Assembly (NCBI RefSeq): GCF_964204645.1
Contig: NC_134035.1
Coordinates: 13,373,951 to 13,437,950, forward strand
DNA from: Tubulanus polymorphus
Lineage: Eukaryota; Nemertea; Palaeonemertea; Tubulaniformes; Tubulanidae
Direction of reading: 5' to 3'
DNA length: 64,000 nt
Both the position numbers and the translations under genes were made by a program. Below the pieces are notes generated by a model, which saw only the letters and a program-made list of their open reading frames with translations, searched no databases and was not told the DNA's origin. Positions within the stretch are counted from its first letter, which is position 1; each line of letters opens with the position of its first letter. This document shows, in pieces, positions 10,661 to 56,700 of the stretch.

Positions 10661-13600
10661 ATAGAAAGCTTGATATCCTCTTCTTGTTGGGCATCGGCCT
10701 GTACACCTTCTATTCAGCATCAGTACCACTCTGAATCAGTATCAGTAATTACTCGGTTCGAACCCGGGACACCCCTGTACATCCTCTACTCAGCATCAGT
10801 ACCACTCTGAATCAGCATCAGTAATTACTGGGTTCGAGCCCGGGACACCCCTGAACATCCTCTATTCAGCATCAAGATCCCTGAATTATTGTAAATAATT
10901 ACTGGGTTCGAGCCCGGGACACCCCTGTACATCCTATTCAGCATCAGGACCACTCTGAATCATTGTCACTAATTACTGGATTCGAGCCCGGGACACCCAT
11001 GTGCAACCTCTATCAGCATCAGGACCACTCAGAATCAGCATCTGTAATCATTGGGCTCGAACCCGGGACACCCGCTTAGTTTGATAATGATGTTCTGATT
11101 GCCATCTATTGGATTTTGGCAGAACCGACTAGATAGCTCTTATTTGTCTCACTGAGTCTTCTTCAGTGGGTTGAAATCACACTCGCCATCTGGTGGATTT
11201 CAACGCTACTACAGTTTAATGATGGTTATATCCACCAGATGGCGAGTGTGATTTTAACGGATTAAAGAAGACTCAGTGAGACCAGTGAGAGCTATCTAGT
11301 CAGTTCAGCCAAATTCCAATAGATGGCGATCACGATAGAAATCTTGATATCCTCTCCTTGTTGGGCATCGGCCAGTACATCCTCTAAACAGCATCAATCA
11401 GGACCATTCTGAATCATTGTAAATAATTACTGGGTTCGAGCCCGGGAAACCCCTGTACATCCTCTATTCAACATCAGGATAAATCTGAATCATTGTAAAT
11501 AATTACTGGGTTCGAGCCCTGGACACCCCTGTATAGTGTATTCAAATAGTATTCATTTGTGTGATACATATATCAACGACCAGTGTGTGGACCAGCGGTT
11601 CCACCAGTGTGGATGGATCCTGTTCCACAGTTATGAGTTTATATACAATGTAACTCACAACTGTGGAACTGGGTCCTGTAGTATTTATACTTATAATTAA
11701 CTATGCAGTGATATCGTTAAATGTGCTATAAGTATTTGTAATAATGTTGAGGTGATTGTGTCGTAGGATGAGGAAATTCTTCATTTGACTTTTTTGTAGA
11801 AATAAATCGTCAAACTCGTTTCGATGTTTGGATAATATAGAAATAATTATAGGCATCTGATAGTGCTGTATTGAAACTTGTATTTTTCAATGAATAAAAG
11901 CTTCTGCTTTGCGAAATTCAAGCTCAATTTGTTGTTTGTTTTCACCTCGGGGCTCCGTGGATACCTACAGACCTAAATATGAGGATGTCTTTAATTACTA
12001 GGTTCGAAAACCGAAACGCCCCTGTACATCCTCTATTCAGCATCAGGACCATTCTGAATCAGTAGCAGTAATTACTGGGTTCGAACCCGGGATAATTGCT
12101 CAGTTTAATAATGATAATGCTATGATCGCCATCTATTGGATTATGGCAGAACCGACTAGATAGCTCTTATTTGTCTCACTGACTCTTCTTTAATGCTTTG
12201 AAATCACACTCGCCATCTGGTGGATTTCTATGCTACTACAGTCTAATGATGGTTTTATCCACCAGATGGCGAGTGTGATTTTAACGGATGAAAGGAATGT
12301 CAGTGAGACCAGTGAGAGCTATCTAGTCAGTTCAGCCAAATTCCAATAGATGGCGATCACGATAGAAATCTTGATATCCTCTCCTTGTTGGGCATCGGCC
12401 TGTACATCCTCTAAACAGCATCTGGACCACTCTGAATCATTGTGAATAATCACTGGGTTCGAGCCCTGGACACCCCTGTACATCCTCTATTCAGCATCAG
12501 GATAAATCTGAATCAGCATCAGTAATTACTGGGTTCGAACCCGATAGACCTCTGAACATCCTCGACTCAGCATCAGGATAACTGAATCATTGCAAATAAT
12601 TACTAGGTTCGAGCCCGGGACACCCCTGTACATCCTATTCAGCATCAGGACCACTCTGAATCATTGTCACTAATTACTGGATTCGAGCCCGGGACACCCG
12701 CTTAGTTTGATAATGATACTATGATCGCCATCTATTGGATTTTGGCAGAACCGACTAGATAGCTCTTATTTGTCTCACTGAGTCTTCTTCAGTGGGTTGA
12801 AATCACACTCGCCATCTGGTGGATTTCTATGCTACTACAGTTTAATGATGGTTATATCCACCAGATGGCGAGTGTGATTTTAACGGATTAAAGAAGACTC
12901 AGTGAGACCAGTGAGAGCTATCTAGTCAGTTCAGCCAAATTCCAATAGATGGCGATCACGATAGAAAGCTTGATATCCTCTCCTTGTTGGGCATCGGCCT
13001 GTACACCTATTCAGCATCAGTACCACTCTGAATCAGTATCAGTAATTACTCGGTTCGAACCCGGGACACCCCTGTACATCCTCTACTCAGCATCAGTACC
13101 ACTCTGAATCAGCATCAGTAATTACTGGGTTCGAGCCCGGGTCACCCCTGAACATCCTCTATTCAGCATCAAGATCCCTGAATTATTGTAAATAATTACT
13201 GGGTTCGAGCCCGGGACACCCCTGTACATCCTATTCAGCATCAGGACCACTCTGAATCATTGTCACTAATTACTGGGTTCGAGCCCGGGACACCCATGTG
13301 CAACCTCTATCAACATCAGGACCACTCAGAATCAGCATCTGTAATTATTGGGCTCGAACCCGGGACACCCGCTAAGTTTGCTAATGATGTTCTGATTGCC
13401 ATCTATTGGATTTTGGCAGAACCGACTAGATAGCTCTTATTTGTCTCACTGAATCTTCTTCAGTGGGTTGAAATCACACTCGCCATCTGGTGGATTTCTA
13501 TGCTACTACAGTTTAATGATGGTTATATCCACCAGATGGCGAGTGTGATTTTCACGGATTAAAGAAGACTCAGTGAGACCAGTGAGAGCTATCTTGTCAG

Positions 13601-15760
13601 TTCAGCCAAATTCCAATAGATGGCGATCACGATAGAAATCTTGACATCCTCTCCTTGTTGGGCATCGGCCTGTACATCCTCTAAACAGCATCAGGACCAC
13701 TCTGAATCATTGTGAATAATTACTGGGTTCGAGCCCTGGACGCCCCTGTACATCCTCTATTCAGCATCAGGATAAATCTGAATCAGTGTCAGTAATTACT
13801 GGGTTCGAACCCGATAGACCTCTGAACATCCTCGACTCAGCATCAGGATAACTGAATCATTGCAAATAATTACTGGGTTCGAGCCCGGGACACCCCTGTA
13901 CATCCTATTCAGCATCAGGACCACTCTGAATCAGTATCAGTAATTATTGGGCTCGAACCCAGGACACCCACTTAGTTTGATAATGATAATGCTATGATCG
14001 CCATCTATTGGATTTTGGCAGAACCGACTAGATAGCTCTTATTTGTCTCACTGAGTCTTCTTCAGTGGGTTGAAATCACACTCGCCATCTGGTGGATTTC
14101 TATGCTACTACAGTTTAATGATGGTTATATCCACCAGATGGCGAGTGTGATTTTCACGGATTAAGAAGACTCAGTGAGACCAGTGAGAGCTATCTTGTCA
14201 GTTCAGCCAAATTCCAATAGATGGCGATCACGATAGAAATCTTGACATCCTCTCCTTGTTGGGCATCGGCCTGTACATCCTCTAAACAGCATGAGGACCA
14301 CTCTGGATCATTGTGAATAATCACTGGGTTCGAGCCCTGGACACCCCTGTACATCCTCTATTCAGCATCAGGATAAATCTGAATCAGTGTCAGTAACTAC
14401 CGGGTTCGAACCCGATAGACCTCTGAACATCCTCGACTCAGCATCAGGATAACTGAATCATTGCAAATAATTACTAGGTTCGAGCCCGGGACACCCCTGT
14501 ACATCCTCTATTCAGCATCAGGATAAATCTGAATCAGTGTCAGTAACTACCGGGTTCGAACCCGATAGACCTCTGAACATCCTCGACTCAGCATCAGGAT
14601 AACTGAATCATTGCAAATAATTACTGGGTTCGAGCCCGGGACACCCCTGTACATCCTATTCAGCATCAGGACCACTCTGAATCATTGTCACTAATTACTG
14701 GATTCGAGCCCGGGACACCCGCTTAGTTTGATAATTATAATGCTATGATCGCCATCTATTGGATTTTGGCAGAACCGACTAGATAGCTCTTATTTGTCTC
14801 ACTGAGTCTTCTTCAGTGGGTTGAAATCACACTCGCCATCTGGTGGATTTCTATGCTACTACAGTTTAATGATGGTTATATCCACCAGATGGCGAGTGTG
14901 ATTTTCACGGATTAAAGAAGACTCAGTGAGACCAGTGAGAGCTATCTTGTCAGTTCAGCCAAATTCCAATAGATGGCGATCACGATAGAAATCTTGACAT
15001 CCTCTCCTTGTTGGGCATCGGCCTGTACATCCTCTAAACAGCATGAGGACCACTCTGAATCATTGTGAATAATCACTGGGTTCGAGCCCTGGACACCCCT
15101 GTACATCCTCTATTCAGCATCAGGATAAATCTGAATCAGCATCAGTAATTACTGAGTTCAAACCCGATAGACCTCTGAACATCCTCGACTCAGCATCAGG
15201 ATAACTGAATCATTGCAAATAATTACTAGGTTCGAGCCCGGGACACCCCTGTACATCCTATTCAGCATCAGGACCACTCTGAATCGTTGTCACTAATTAC
15301 TGGATTCGAGCCCGGGACACCCGCTTAGTTTGCTAATGATGTTCTGATTGCCATCTATTGGATTTTGGCAGAACCGACTAGATAGCTCTTATTTGTCTCA
15401 CTGAGTCTTCTTCAGTGGGTTGAAATCACACTCGCCATCTGGTGGATTTCTACGCTACTACAGTTTAATGATGGTTATATCCACCAGATGGCGAGTGTGA
15501 TTTTCACGGATTAAAGAAGACTCAGTGAGACCAGTGAGAGCTATCTAGTCAGTTCAGCCAAATTCCAATAGATGGCGATCACGTCAGAAATCTTGATATC
15601 CTCTCCTTGTTGGGCATCGGCCTGTATACTTCGTTTCAGCATCAGGACCACTCTGAATCATCCTGAATAATTACCGAGTTCAAACCCGGGACACCCCTGT
15701 ACATCCTCTAAACAGCATCAGGACCAATCTGATTCAGTATCAGTTATGCTAACTATATAC
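10230..15760 (+). repeat. Composite satellite: eight foldbacks plus B-box-like units
   Basis: Two modules alternate. The first is a 235-bp foldback at 10423-10657, 11097-11331, 12124-12358, 12723-12957, 13394-13628, 13996-14229, 14747-14981 and 15346-15580. The second is a 70-85-bp unit containing gggttcgarcccgggacacc and cagcatcaggaccactctga, present more than 20 times. In the foldback the outer arms carry gccatctattgg and its inverse, and the inner arms carry cgccatctggtggat and its inverse. The motif ggttcgaaccc fits the TFIIIC B-box consensus, and ccaccagatggcg fits the core of the CTCF consensus. A diverged piece of the second module lies at 52465-52640. Confidence 0.9.
11532..12360 (+). 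repeat. Segmental duplication, copy 2
   Basis: Second copy of the 9831-10660 block, inside the satellite. It retains the AATAAA signal and the T/G-rich tail. Confidence 0.9.
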
Positions 15761-18430
15761 AAGAGAATAGTTGTGTCCTCGGTCGAATTTCCTCAAAACA
15801 GTAAATAAACAACTATTATAATGTTAATGCCGATATGAGTAATAATTGTATTGATCCAAGTGTATTAATTATAATCATAATATGCGGCGTGTACACATCT
15901 ATACAACCTGTATTATCATATATATTATATATATATATATATACTTCCTCAAAGCTTGCATAAAAAACACTAAAATCAATCATCAATCATATATATAATA
16001 AATACGCAATGGAGTTAGATTCATCTATATATCTATCATTCACGAATATATTACACTTGACTAAAGCTAAAAATTCTACAACGTCTTGTATTTGATGCAG
16101 TATTAAACCTTGAAAGAACTCGACTGCATTTCAACAGTCATTCACTGTAGCCGTTGTCTGTCTCATAACTTACTCCGTAAACATCCGTATACCAAGTTTA
16201 ACGGTCTAGACTTGAGAGATGAAAGACCGGTCTTAGCTCATTTTGGTTCTATAACCAATCTAACAACTTCTTAAGACCAGTCTAAGCTCATTTGGGTTCT
16301 ATAACCAATCTAACAACTTCTTAAGACCGGTCTAAGCTCATTTTGGTTCTATAATCAATCTACCGTAACAACTTCTTAAGACCAGTGTAAGCTCATTTTG
16401 GTTCTATAACCAATCTAACATTTCAAGATCAGCTCAACAACTTACAGCTAAAGACCAGTCTTAGAACGCTGCATGTATCTGAACTCTGAATGCAAAGCAA
16501 AAACAAAATTAAAGTCTAAAGAGTTTAAATGCAAGGTTTACAACTGCATAGAAAGAATTCAAACTTCTCCAATTTTAAAGGCAGAATATGATATCCCTGA
16601 AACTTTACATCGGTTTCGTTGTGTTCTAAGTTAGAGACTGACTCGGGGGCTGTGTGAATTCTAATTGCACATTATTTGTAAAGAGAGAGTTAAAGAGATT
16701 GCGTGTGTGTCATGCTAAGATAAAATCCCTGATATATATCATGATCAATCCCCCTAAAATACAGCAGCTTTCAATATATATATATATATATATATTACAT
16801 CTATATACATGCAGCTCACATTTCATCTCAGGTTTTGTTACAACTTTGCATTTACCCTTATTATGCACAACAATATATATAGCTCTTCTGTAAAATAACG
16901 ATGATGCCATATTACTGCAGATGTCAAACACAATAAATTATTTACACAACAGATGACCAGTAGTTTTGGAATCCCGATTACGGAGGAATCTTGATACTTC
17001 AAGAGACCAGAAAATCTGTTCGTTATAACTGATACAGCGGAACCTCGTTACAACGAACTTCAGGAGACCAGAAAATCTGTTCGTTAACAGCTTGAGATGA
17101 AAAATTCTTCACTTTTTACATCCTAGTTCGAGCTCAGGTGACCAAAACATTGAGCTTAATCATGTGCTAACTATCAAAATCTACTGAATTCTTATTGGTT
17201 TTGAATGACACAATGTATTTTGAGAGTCCAATAGACAAACATCACGCGAACAGACACTTCTTAATGATTTAAATCGTCACGATCCTAAGTATTACATCAT
17301 AATAAACCATTGCCTCATAAATATTACTACTTTATATTCATATCATCATCGTTCATAGCTGCTGTAAGAATTTAAACACGTTCACCGCTGACCGCAAGTT
17401 ATCTCATAGTTCCAGTTCGGCCATCATTGTCACTATGAGTTATTTCATAGCTGTTTCTTTTTCATTTTCACCGAATAGATATTTGCACTCTGGTGCACGG
17501 GAATGACACAGTTCCTGATCGGCTGGCAATGCGAACAAACTCAGCTTCATTCTCAAGGCTCATCGGTCAATTTTGAATAATGGCTGACCACATAATAGTT
17601 CCAGCTCTAACTATGAGATAACTGATTGTAACGACACAGTAGCAATGAACATCAGTAAACACCAAATAATCATTAAAAATACAAAACATTATCAGATTAT
17701 ACAGATTTCACATATTTTTTCAGTTTAAAGCATTTTAAAAAGGCACAAAGAATTCTTGTTCAAGCACGACGTGTTGTATATCTTCAGTTGTTATTTCGCA
17801 GTAAATCAAATTTACAAACGATTAAATAATTAATTACCCTTTTGAAATAAATACAGATCCGAGTAAAAATGTAAACGAATTTCCGCGCTACCCCCGTTAC
17901 TAGTTAGTTCAGAGCTCTCTAACTAGGGGACACGTTGTTTAATTTTAAATGCATTCCGAGATGAATATATGACGGACAAAAAATGTCATGAAAATATATC
18001 GTATCACAACAGAATATCAACAGAAAAAAAGTGACTATAGTTCGAATAGTTGAATTCGATCTGGGGATGAATCTAGGGGATCTAGGGGATCCCTGCGTCT
18101 GTCAAAGCAGAGATGATAAAGATCTGTACTGATTTGACACTGATCCGCTCGTTAATATTCCTTCGGAGAGGACGGATCTCGCTTGTTGCCTTCAGCATGG
18201 CTGATTTATTTAAAGAAAGCCTTTTCTTTTTTGTTTTGGACCTCGGCTTTCCAATTTGTCTAGATCCGCCGATGACGAAAAGATTGTTTAATCAAGTTTA
18301 AAATAAGTTTCATCAAACTGTAATCTTTCTTATAAATCAGAATCAGAAGTTCTTGCTTAAAAATTTTGACCATAATTTTGAGTATGAAAACATCGGAAAT
18401 GAACTAATTTTCAACTGTAGAGGCAAACAC
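15761..18430. other. Intergenic AT-rich DNA with small repeats
   Basis: (TA)n runs lie at 15918-15952 and 16774-16793. A roughly 60-bp tandem repeat (four units, ttaagaccagtctaagctca) lies at 16230-16440 and is derived from the MITE family seen at 31742. No gene is recognised; the open frames at 16654-16931 and 18113-18301 lack coding character. Confidence 0.6.
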
Positions 18431-18872
18431 CAGAACGGGTTCCTGAGCTGTGGAACTGGGTCCAGAACTGTGGAACTGTGTCCAGCACTGTGGAATTGTG
18501 TCCAGAACTGTGGAACTGGGTCCAGAACTGTGGAACTGGGTCCAGCACTGTGGAATTGTGTCCAGAACTGTGGAACTGGGTCCAGAACTGTGGAACTGGG
18601 TCCAGAACTGTGGAACTGGCTTCTGAACTGTGGAACTGGATCCAGAACTGTGGAACTGAGTCCAGAACTGTGGAACCAGGTCCAGAGCTGTGGAACTGTG
18701 TCCAGAACTGTGGAACTAGGTCCAGAGCTGTGGAACTGGGTCCAGAACTGTGGAACTGGGTCCAGCACTGTGGAATTGTGTCCAGAACTGTGGAACTGTG
18801 TCCAGAACTGTGGAACCAGGTCCAGAGCTGTGGAACTGGGTTCAGAACTGTGGAACTGTGTTCTAATAAACA
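18431..18872 (+). repeat. 20-bp minisatellite, family A (array 3)
   Basis: About 21 units of tccagaactgtggaactggg with variants. Long open frames on both strands (for example 18343-18965) arise because the 20-bp unit lacks stops in several frames; they are not genes. Confidence 0.95.
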
Positions 18873-19549
18873 TCTAGGGTAGATTTTTGTATCGTTGTTT
18901 AAAAGCTTACGAATACAATTATACACTGCATTAAAGTCAAATACAAATAAAGCAATTTTTTTCAATCAATTTAAACATAATAATATTTCTATCACTGCAT
19001 ACATTCATTCGTATTAGTTCTACATCCAACACTTTGTTAAAGCATTCGTTTTTATGGTTTTGTTCTGAATGGTTTTTTGATCAAATGATTATTATGTCCT
19101 AGCAGTATATTTTCTAATAGCTCGATTGGTTCCGGAGACAAAGTTGAGTCAATCAACTCGTACCATTGAACGTCTGAGGTCAATTCAATGTGGCCCTCAT
19201 TCACAACTGATAAATCTGCCGTTAGTGGAGTGCTCCATGAGACCCCGATCCTAAGTGCGAGGAGCCACCCCAATCCCCGACAGGAGGAACCCCGATCCAC
19301 GGCAGGAGGAACCGCAATGATTATAGCAGCAATTAAACAAGCGTTTTCAACCTGGCCTAAGTTTGAGTTAATCCTCTAAAATTCAGAGTTCATCCAATGA
19401 TAGTTGGAGTTGTTGGAGTTCATTCTCTGATAGTTGGAGTTCATTCTCTGATAGTTGGAGTTCATTCTCTGATAGTTGGAGTTCATTCTCTGATAGTTGG
19501 AGTTCATTCTCTGATAGTTTGAGTTCATTGTCTAATAGTCGGGAGTTTT
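18873..19549. other. Region downstream of ARHGAP39 stop
   Basis: This holds the likely ARHGAP39 3' UTR (minus strand) and a 21-bp repeat. The minus-strand frame at 19052-19300 (including SDVQWYELIDST) looks mildly protein-like, but I cannot link it to a family or to splice sites. Confidence 0.35.
19381..19548 (+). repeat. 21-bp tandem repeat in ARHGAP39 3' UTR
   Basis: About seven units of gatagttggagttcattctc begin immediately after the ARHGAP39 stop codon (minus strand), so they are probably transcribed. Confidence 0.9.
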
Positions 19550-52179
<32,630 letters not shown>

Positions 52180-52464
52180 GTTTCAGCCGTCTGTCTGTAG
52201 ATAGAAACCTGTTCTTCACGATCATATATATTCACGCATACAACTGCATTAAATCCTTCCGACGTCAAACAATAACAATAACACCGATCAGGATACGATG
52301 ACAATTTCTATGAACGGCCATTTTGTTCTTACCGAAGGTGTGTGTGTGACGTACGGAAATTGACGGAATTTGCCGAGCGATCAGATCGCTACCTGGGGAC
52401 AAAATTTGGAACTAGGGAAAAGGGTACATAAAAAAGACGGAATGGGACTCTGTACAATACGGAG

Positions 52465-52645
52465 TCCAACACTGGGTTCGAACCCGGGGCACCCCTGTAC
52501 ATCCTCTATTCAGTATCAGAATTCCAAATAGAACAGGTTCGAACCTGTAACACCCCTGTAAATCCTCTATTTGACGGCATTATAACAAGGATCACTCAAA
52601 ATCAGATTCTCACAAGTCCGGGTTTGAACCTAGGAGAACCCCCTG
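52465..52645 (+). repeat. Outlying copies of the satellite B-box unit
   Basis: Three diverged units (gggttcgaacccggggcacc, ggttcgaacctgtaacaccc) match the 70-85-bp module of the 10-15.7 kb satellite. They lie just upstream of the ARHGAP39 start. Confidence 0.8.
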
Positions 52646-52783
52646 TTTTTATCGTCATTCAGCATCAACTCAACACAAAATTATAACAAATAAACTGAAC
52701 ATTTATGAAGTTTTTTATTAAATACGCATGGATTGATTGTAAACAGCAATAATAGCACTTTATATGATTGAGACCAATGACTA

Positions 52784-53648
52784 CAGTTTAAACACTGATT
52801 AATTACAAGCCTAAGGAATAGATCTAAACCCATACAGTTTAAACACTGATTAATTATTAACCTTCGGAATAGATCTAAACCCTAACAGTTTAAACACTGA
52901 TTAATTATAAGCCTAAGGAATAGATCTAAACTCATACAGTTTAAACACTGATTAATTATGAGCCTAAGGAATAGATCTAAACCCTTACAGTTTAAACACT
53001 GATTAATTATAAGCCTAAGGAATAGATCTAAACCCTTACAGTTTAAACACTGATTAATTATAAGCCTAAGGAATAGATCTAAACCCTTACAGTTTAAACA
53101 CTGATTAATTATAAGCCTAAGGAATAGATCTAAACCCTTACAGTTTAAACACTGATTAATTATAAGCCTAAGGAATAGATCTAAACCCTAACAGTTTAAA
53201 CACTGATTAATTATAAGCCTAAGGAATAGATCTAAACTCATACAGTTTAAACACTGATTAATTATGAGCCTAAGGAATAGATCTAAACCCTTACAGTTTA
53301 AACACTGATTAATTATAAGTCTAAGGATTAGATCTAAACCCAAACAGTTTAAACACTGATTAATTATAAGTCTAAGGATTAGATCTAAACCCAAACAGTT
53401 TAAACACTGATTAATTATAAGCCTAAGGATTAGATCTAAACCCAAACAGTTTAAACACTGATTAATTATGAGCCTAAGGAATAGATCTAAACCCAAACAG
53501 TTTAAACACTGATTAATTATAAGTCTAAGGAATAGATCTAAACCCTAACAGTTTAAACACTGATTAATTATAAGCCTAAGGATTAGATCTAAACCCAAAC
53601 AGTTTAAACACTGATTAATTATAAGCCTAAGTATTAGATCTAAACCCT
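52784..53648 (+). repeat. 51-bp minisatellite between ARHGAP39 and methyltransferase gene
   Basis: About 17 units of cagtttaaacactgattaat then tataagcctaaggaatagat and ctaaaccctta. It ends 115 bp before the methyltransferase stop codon, so it may lie in that gene's 3' UTR. Confidence 0.96.
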
Positions 53649-53762
53649 GCTCCTTTTAACATTGGATAAAATAACATAATAAGAGACGGATTGGAATATG
53701 TTTGAAATCACCACCAATTTCGAATGAAGCGACACAAACGAGAAACAAGGAATTGAATCAGT

Positions 53763-56700
53763 TCAGCCTAAAACTTCGTACAGATAAACATTGTGTAATT
53801 GATTGTCTTCGATCGCGTCGATTTCATCGGGAAATAATTCACGCGAGATGATTTCACGTTTCGAATCGAGGTCAATTTGACAAAGCCAGTTCTGAGGGAA
53901 CTGTAACTGAAATGATACAAAATAAAGAGATCATGATGAAAACCATTGATGAAACAACGAATCTCACGATAACAAATAAAATAGATATTCATTGATTCAT
54001 TACCTGTAATTGTTTCATTGATTCTTCAATACTTGGTAAAGTAATAATTAATGCTCCCGATTTACGAACTGTTTGTGACAAAAACATCCACATTCTAAAA
54101 ACAGATATAAACTTTTTAATTGACTTTTACAGGATCCAGTGTTTATACAGGTATCAATATGGTATTTGGGCCATGTTACTCCTTCAGATATCACAATTCT
54201 TCCAATTTCTGTTCATCCATACTTGTAACATATGTTCAGAAGTTCACAAGAGACATTTTTAATTGAAAATGAACTACTAACACCAGAGACATTTTATCAG
54301 CACACTTTCAAAAACTGATCATCCACACTTCACATGTGTTCAGTGCTTCACCTGAGATATTTTCAATTGAAAATGAACTACAAACACCAGACATTAGACA
54401 TTTTATCAGCACACTTTCAAAAACTGATCATCCACACTTCACATGTGTTTAGTGCTTCACCTCAGACATTTTAATTGAAAATGAACTACACCAGATATTA
54501 GACATTTTATCAGCACACTCTCAAGACTTCGCACAACTGTAGTGACGAATGTCTAATGGGGGATGATTGAGAACTGCAGAATGATACTACAGTTATCAGG
54601 TAGTGGGCAGATCTGGGATTATTGAAGTCAAACTTACTTCTTTTGTTCTTCATCAGGCATGAAATATTCGAAGACATTGTTCATAATGACCACATCACCT
54701 ACAAACATAGAACGCGCCATCAACGAACGATAACTTTTAGACATATGAAATATATCGACGATGAAGATGACAGATCATCGCTTACCGGTAGACAATAAAC
54801 TAGACTGCAAGCTAACATCTGAATTAAGTACCTGAAAATAGAGAATTAAAACCAAATATACAATCCTTTAAATTTCCAACATACAGTTAAAATTGCTGAA
54901 GTTGAGACAACTAATCATCGAAATAATGACTCAAACTTATCAAATTGAATTAGAAATACAAATTGGGAGACAATACTAGAGATGACTTAGCAATATGAAT
55001 CAGGGGCCGGTTCCATAGTCATGGCTTTGACTTAAGACTAGTCTAAGACTATTTTAGTTATATAGCTAATCTAACAGCTTAAGACCAGTCTTAAGATGTA
55101 AGAGCACTTTTGGACATAAGTCTCGACTACGGAACCAGCCCCTGCAGCGGTCATGTGTGTTCTAGTCGGGTTACTTATAAGTTGACCGTATCGTGGCTTA
55201 ACCGAACTCATCTTAATACTGCTTACCTCAATACAGCTTATCTCAATACAGCTTACCTCAATTCTATCACTCAGTTTATATTTCTCAATAATTTGTTGTT
55301 GAATTCGACACCAATCAGCGCTGATTTCAACACCAACGATTCTCTCTGCCGAACTGTAAAAATAAGCCTGAAATCAAAACCAATGCACAATCACTAGTGT
55401 TTGAAACATGATGGCTTTTTTACTGCAGCCATAAACTAAAGTCTAAACGTACACAAAATTGAACTGATATCGCACAGGGGCCAGTTCCATAGTCAGGGCT
55501 TAGACTTAAGACCAGTCTTAATATTCAAGACCACTTTTGGACTTAAGTCTCGACGATGGAACTGGCTCCTGTTGTTACTTAAGTCTAACAGTAGTTTTAA
55601 ATCTTAATATAAGTCTTAAGTTGTAAGATTGGCTAGAGAATCAAGATAGTCTTAAACTGGTCGTAAATCTAAGCCATGATTCTGTGCACCTGGAGGCTTA
55701 TGGTATCGCATATGCATATTACTTCACAATGGAGCCAGGGTCTTATGTACAATTCCTAAATTTCTAATTACATGCTTCTCAAAATTAAAGCAGTTTTGAA
55801 GGAGTTTCTGGCATTTTGCTCTCATGAAATGAGTTTCAAGCACCTTAAAATGCATTTCAATTTAGAAGGAGTTTTAAATTAATTGAAGCGTTGTAAGGAC
55901 CAGGATCCATATATCTGTGTAGTCTAGCATGTAACCGGTAGTAGTAGTAAGTGTAACCGTAAAACATCTAGATCTATTGCATCAACCGCAGAGAGTGAAG
56001 GTCACTTACCCCGTAAAGTAAAGCGCCGAGTCGAGAACCGATATCAATCACTGTTTTTCCGCGAAGATCCGACAAAATATACTCAAAAATAAACTTCACT
56101 TGAATCAAAGACGCAGAATGTGAAATAAACGCTGAAATAGAAGTGAAAATGAAAATCTGAAACGGTTGTTTTTTCGAACGAAGTCTTAAAAACGATACTC
56201 ATAGTTTATAACTACAGTGGAACCTCGTTATAATGAACTCAGACACAACGATTCATTGGATATAACAAATATCAAAGTAACACAATTTCACTATCGATTA
56301 TAACAGATTTTCTGGTCACTTTCTACTGTACTGTACTCTCTATTAAAGAGAAATTACATTTATATTTACATCGAGCGGATCGTACAAAATCTAGACTGAG
56401 GGGGTTCAGGGTCGTATGATCCAATTTCCCAGTTAGAGGGGTGGCAGGATGAGGGTCCTGGTAGTGAGGGTGCTTGGTCTTGGCCGAGGGATGCGAGGGT
56501 TACACTCACTGAGAGGTGACACCTGATGACTTCCACATAGCTGACAATAATTACGAGAGATTTTTCCGAGTTCGCAAAGTTCATCCAGTTTCTCATCATC
56601 GTAAATAAATGAATCGACGTGAATCGTAGTAGAGCGTGACGAATCGGAATTCTGAAAAACAAGCATCCACAAATGAATCAATTAATTGAATCAATGTATC

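Noticed and set aside
10230-15760. Cluster of tRNA genes
   Set aside because: Only the T-arm/B-box-like part is present in each unit. No A box or cloverleaf can be formed.
18343-18965. Four overlapping open frames of 134-184 aa on both strands
   Set aside because: All are read-outs of the 20-bp minisatellite, which lacks stops in several frames. The same peptides appear at every array of the family.
52784-53648. Regularly spaced direct repeat resembling a CRISPR array
   Set aside because: The units are contiguous 51-mers with no unique spacers, in an animal genome.
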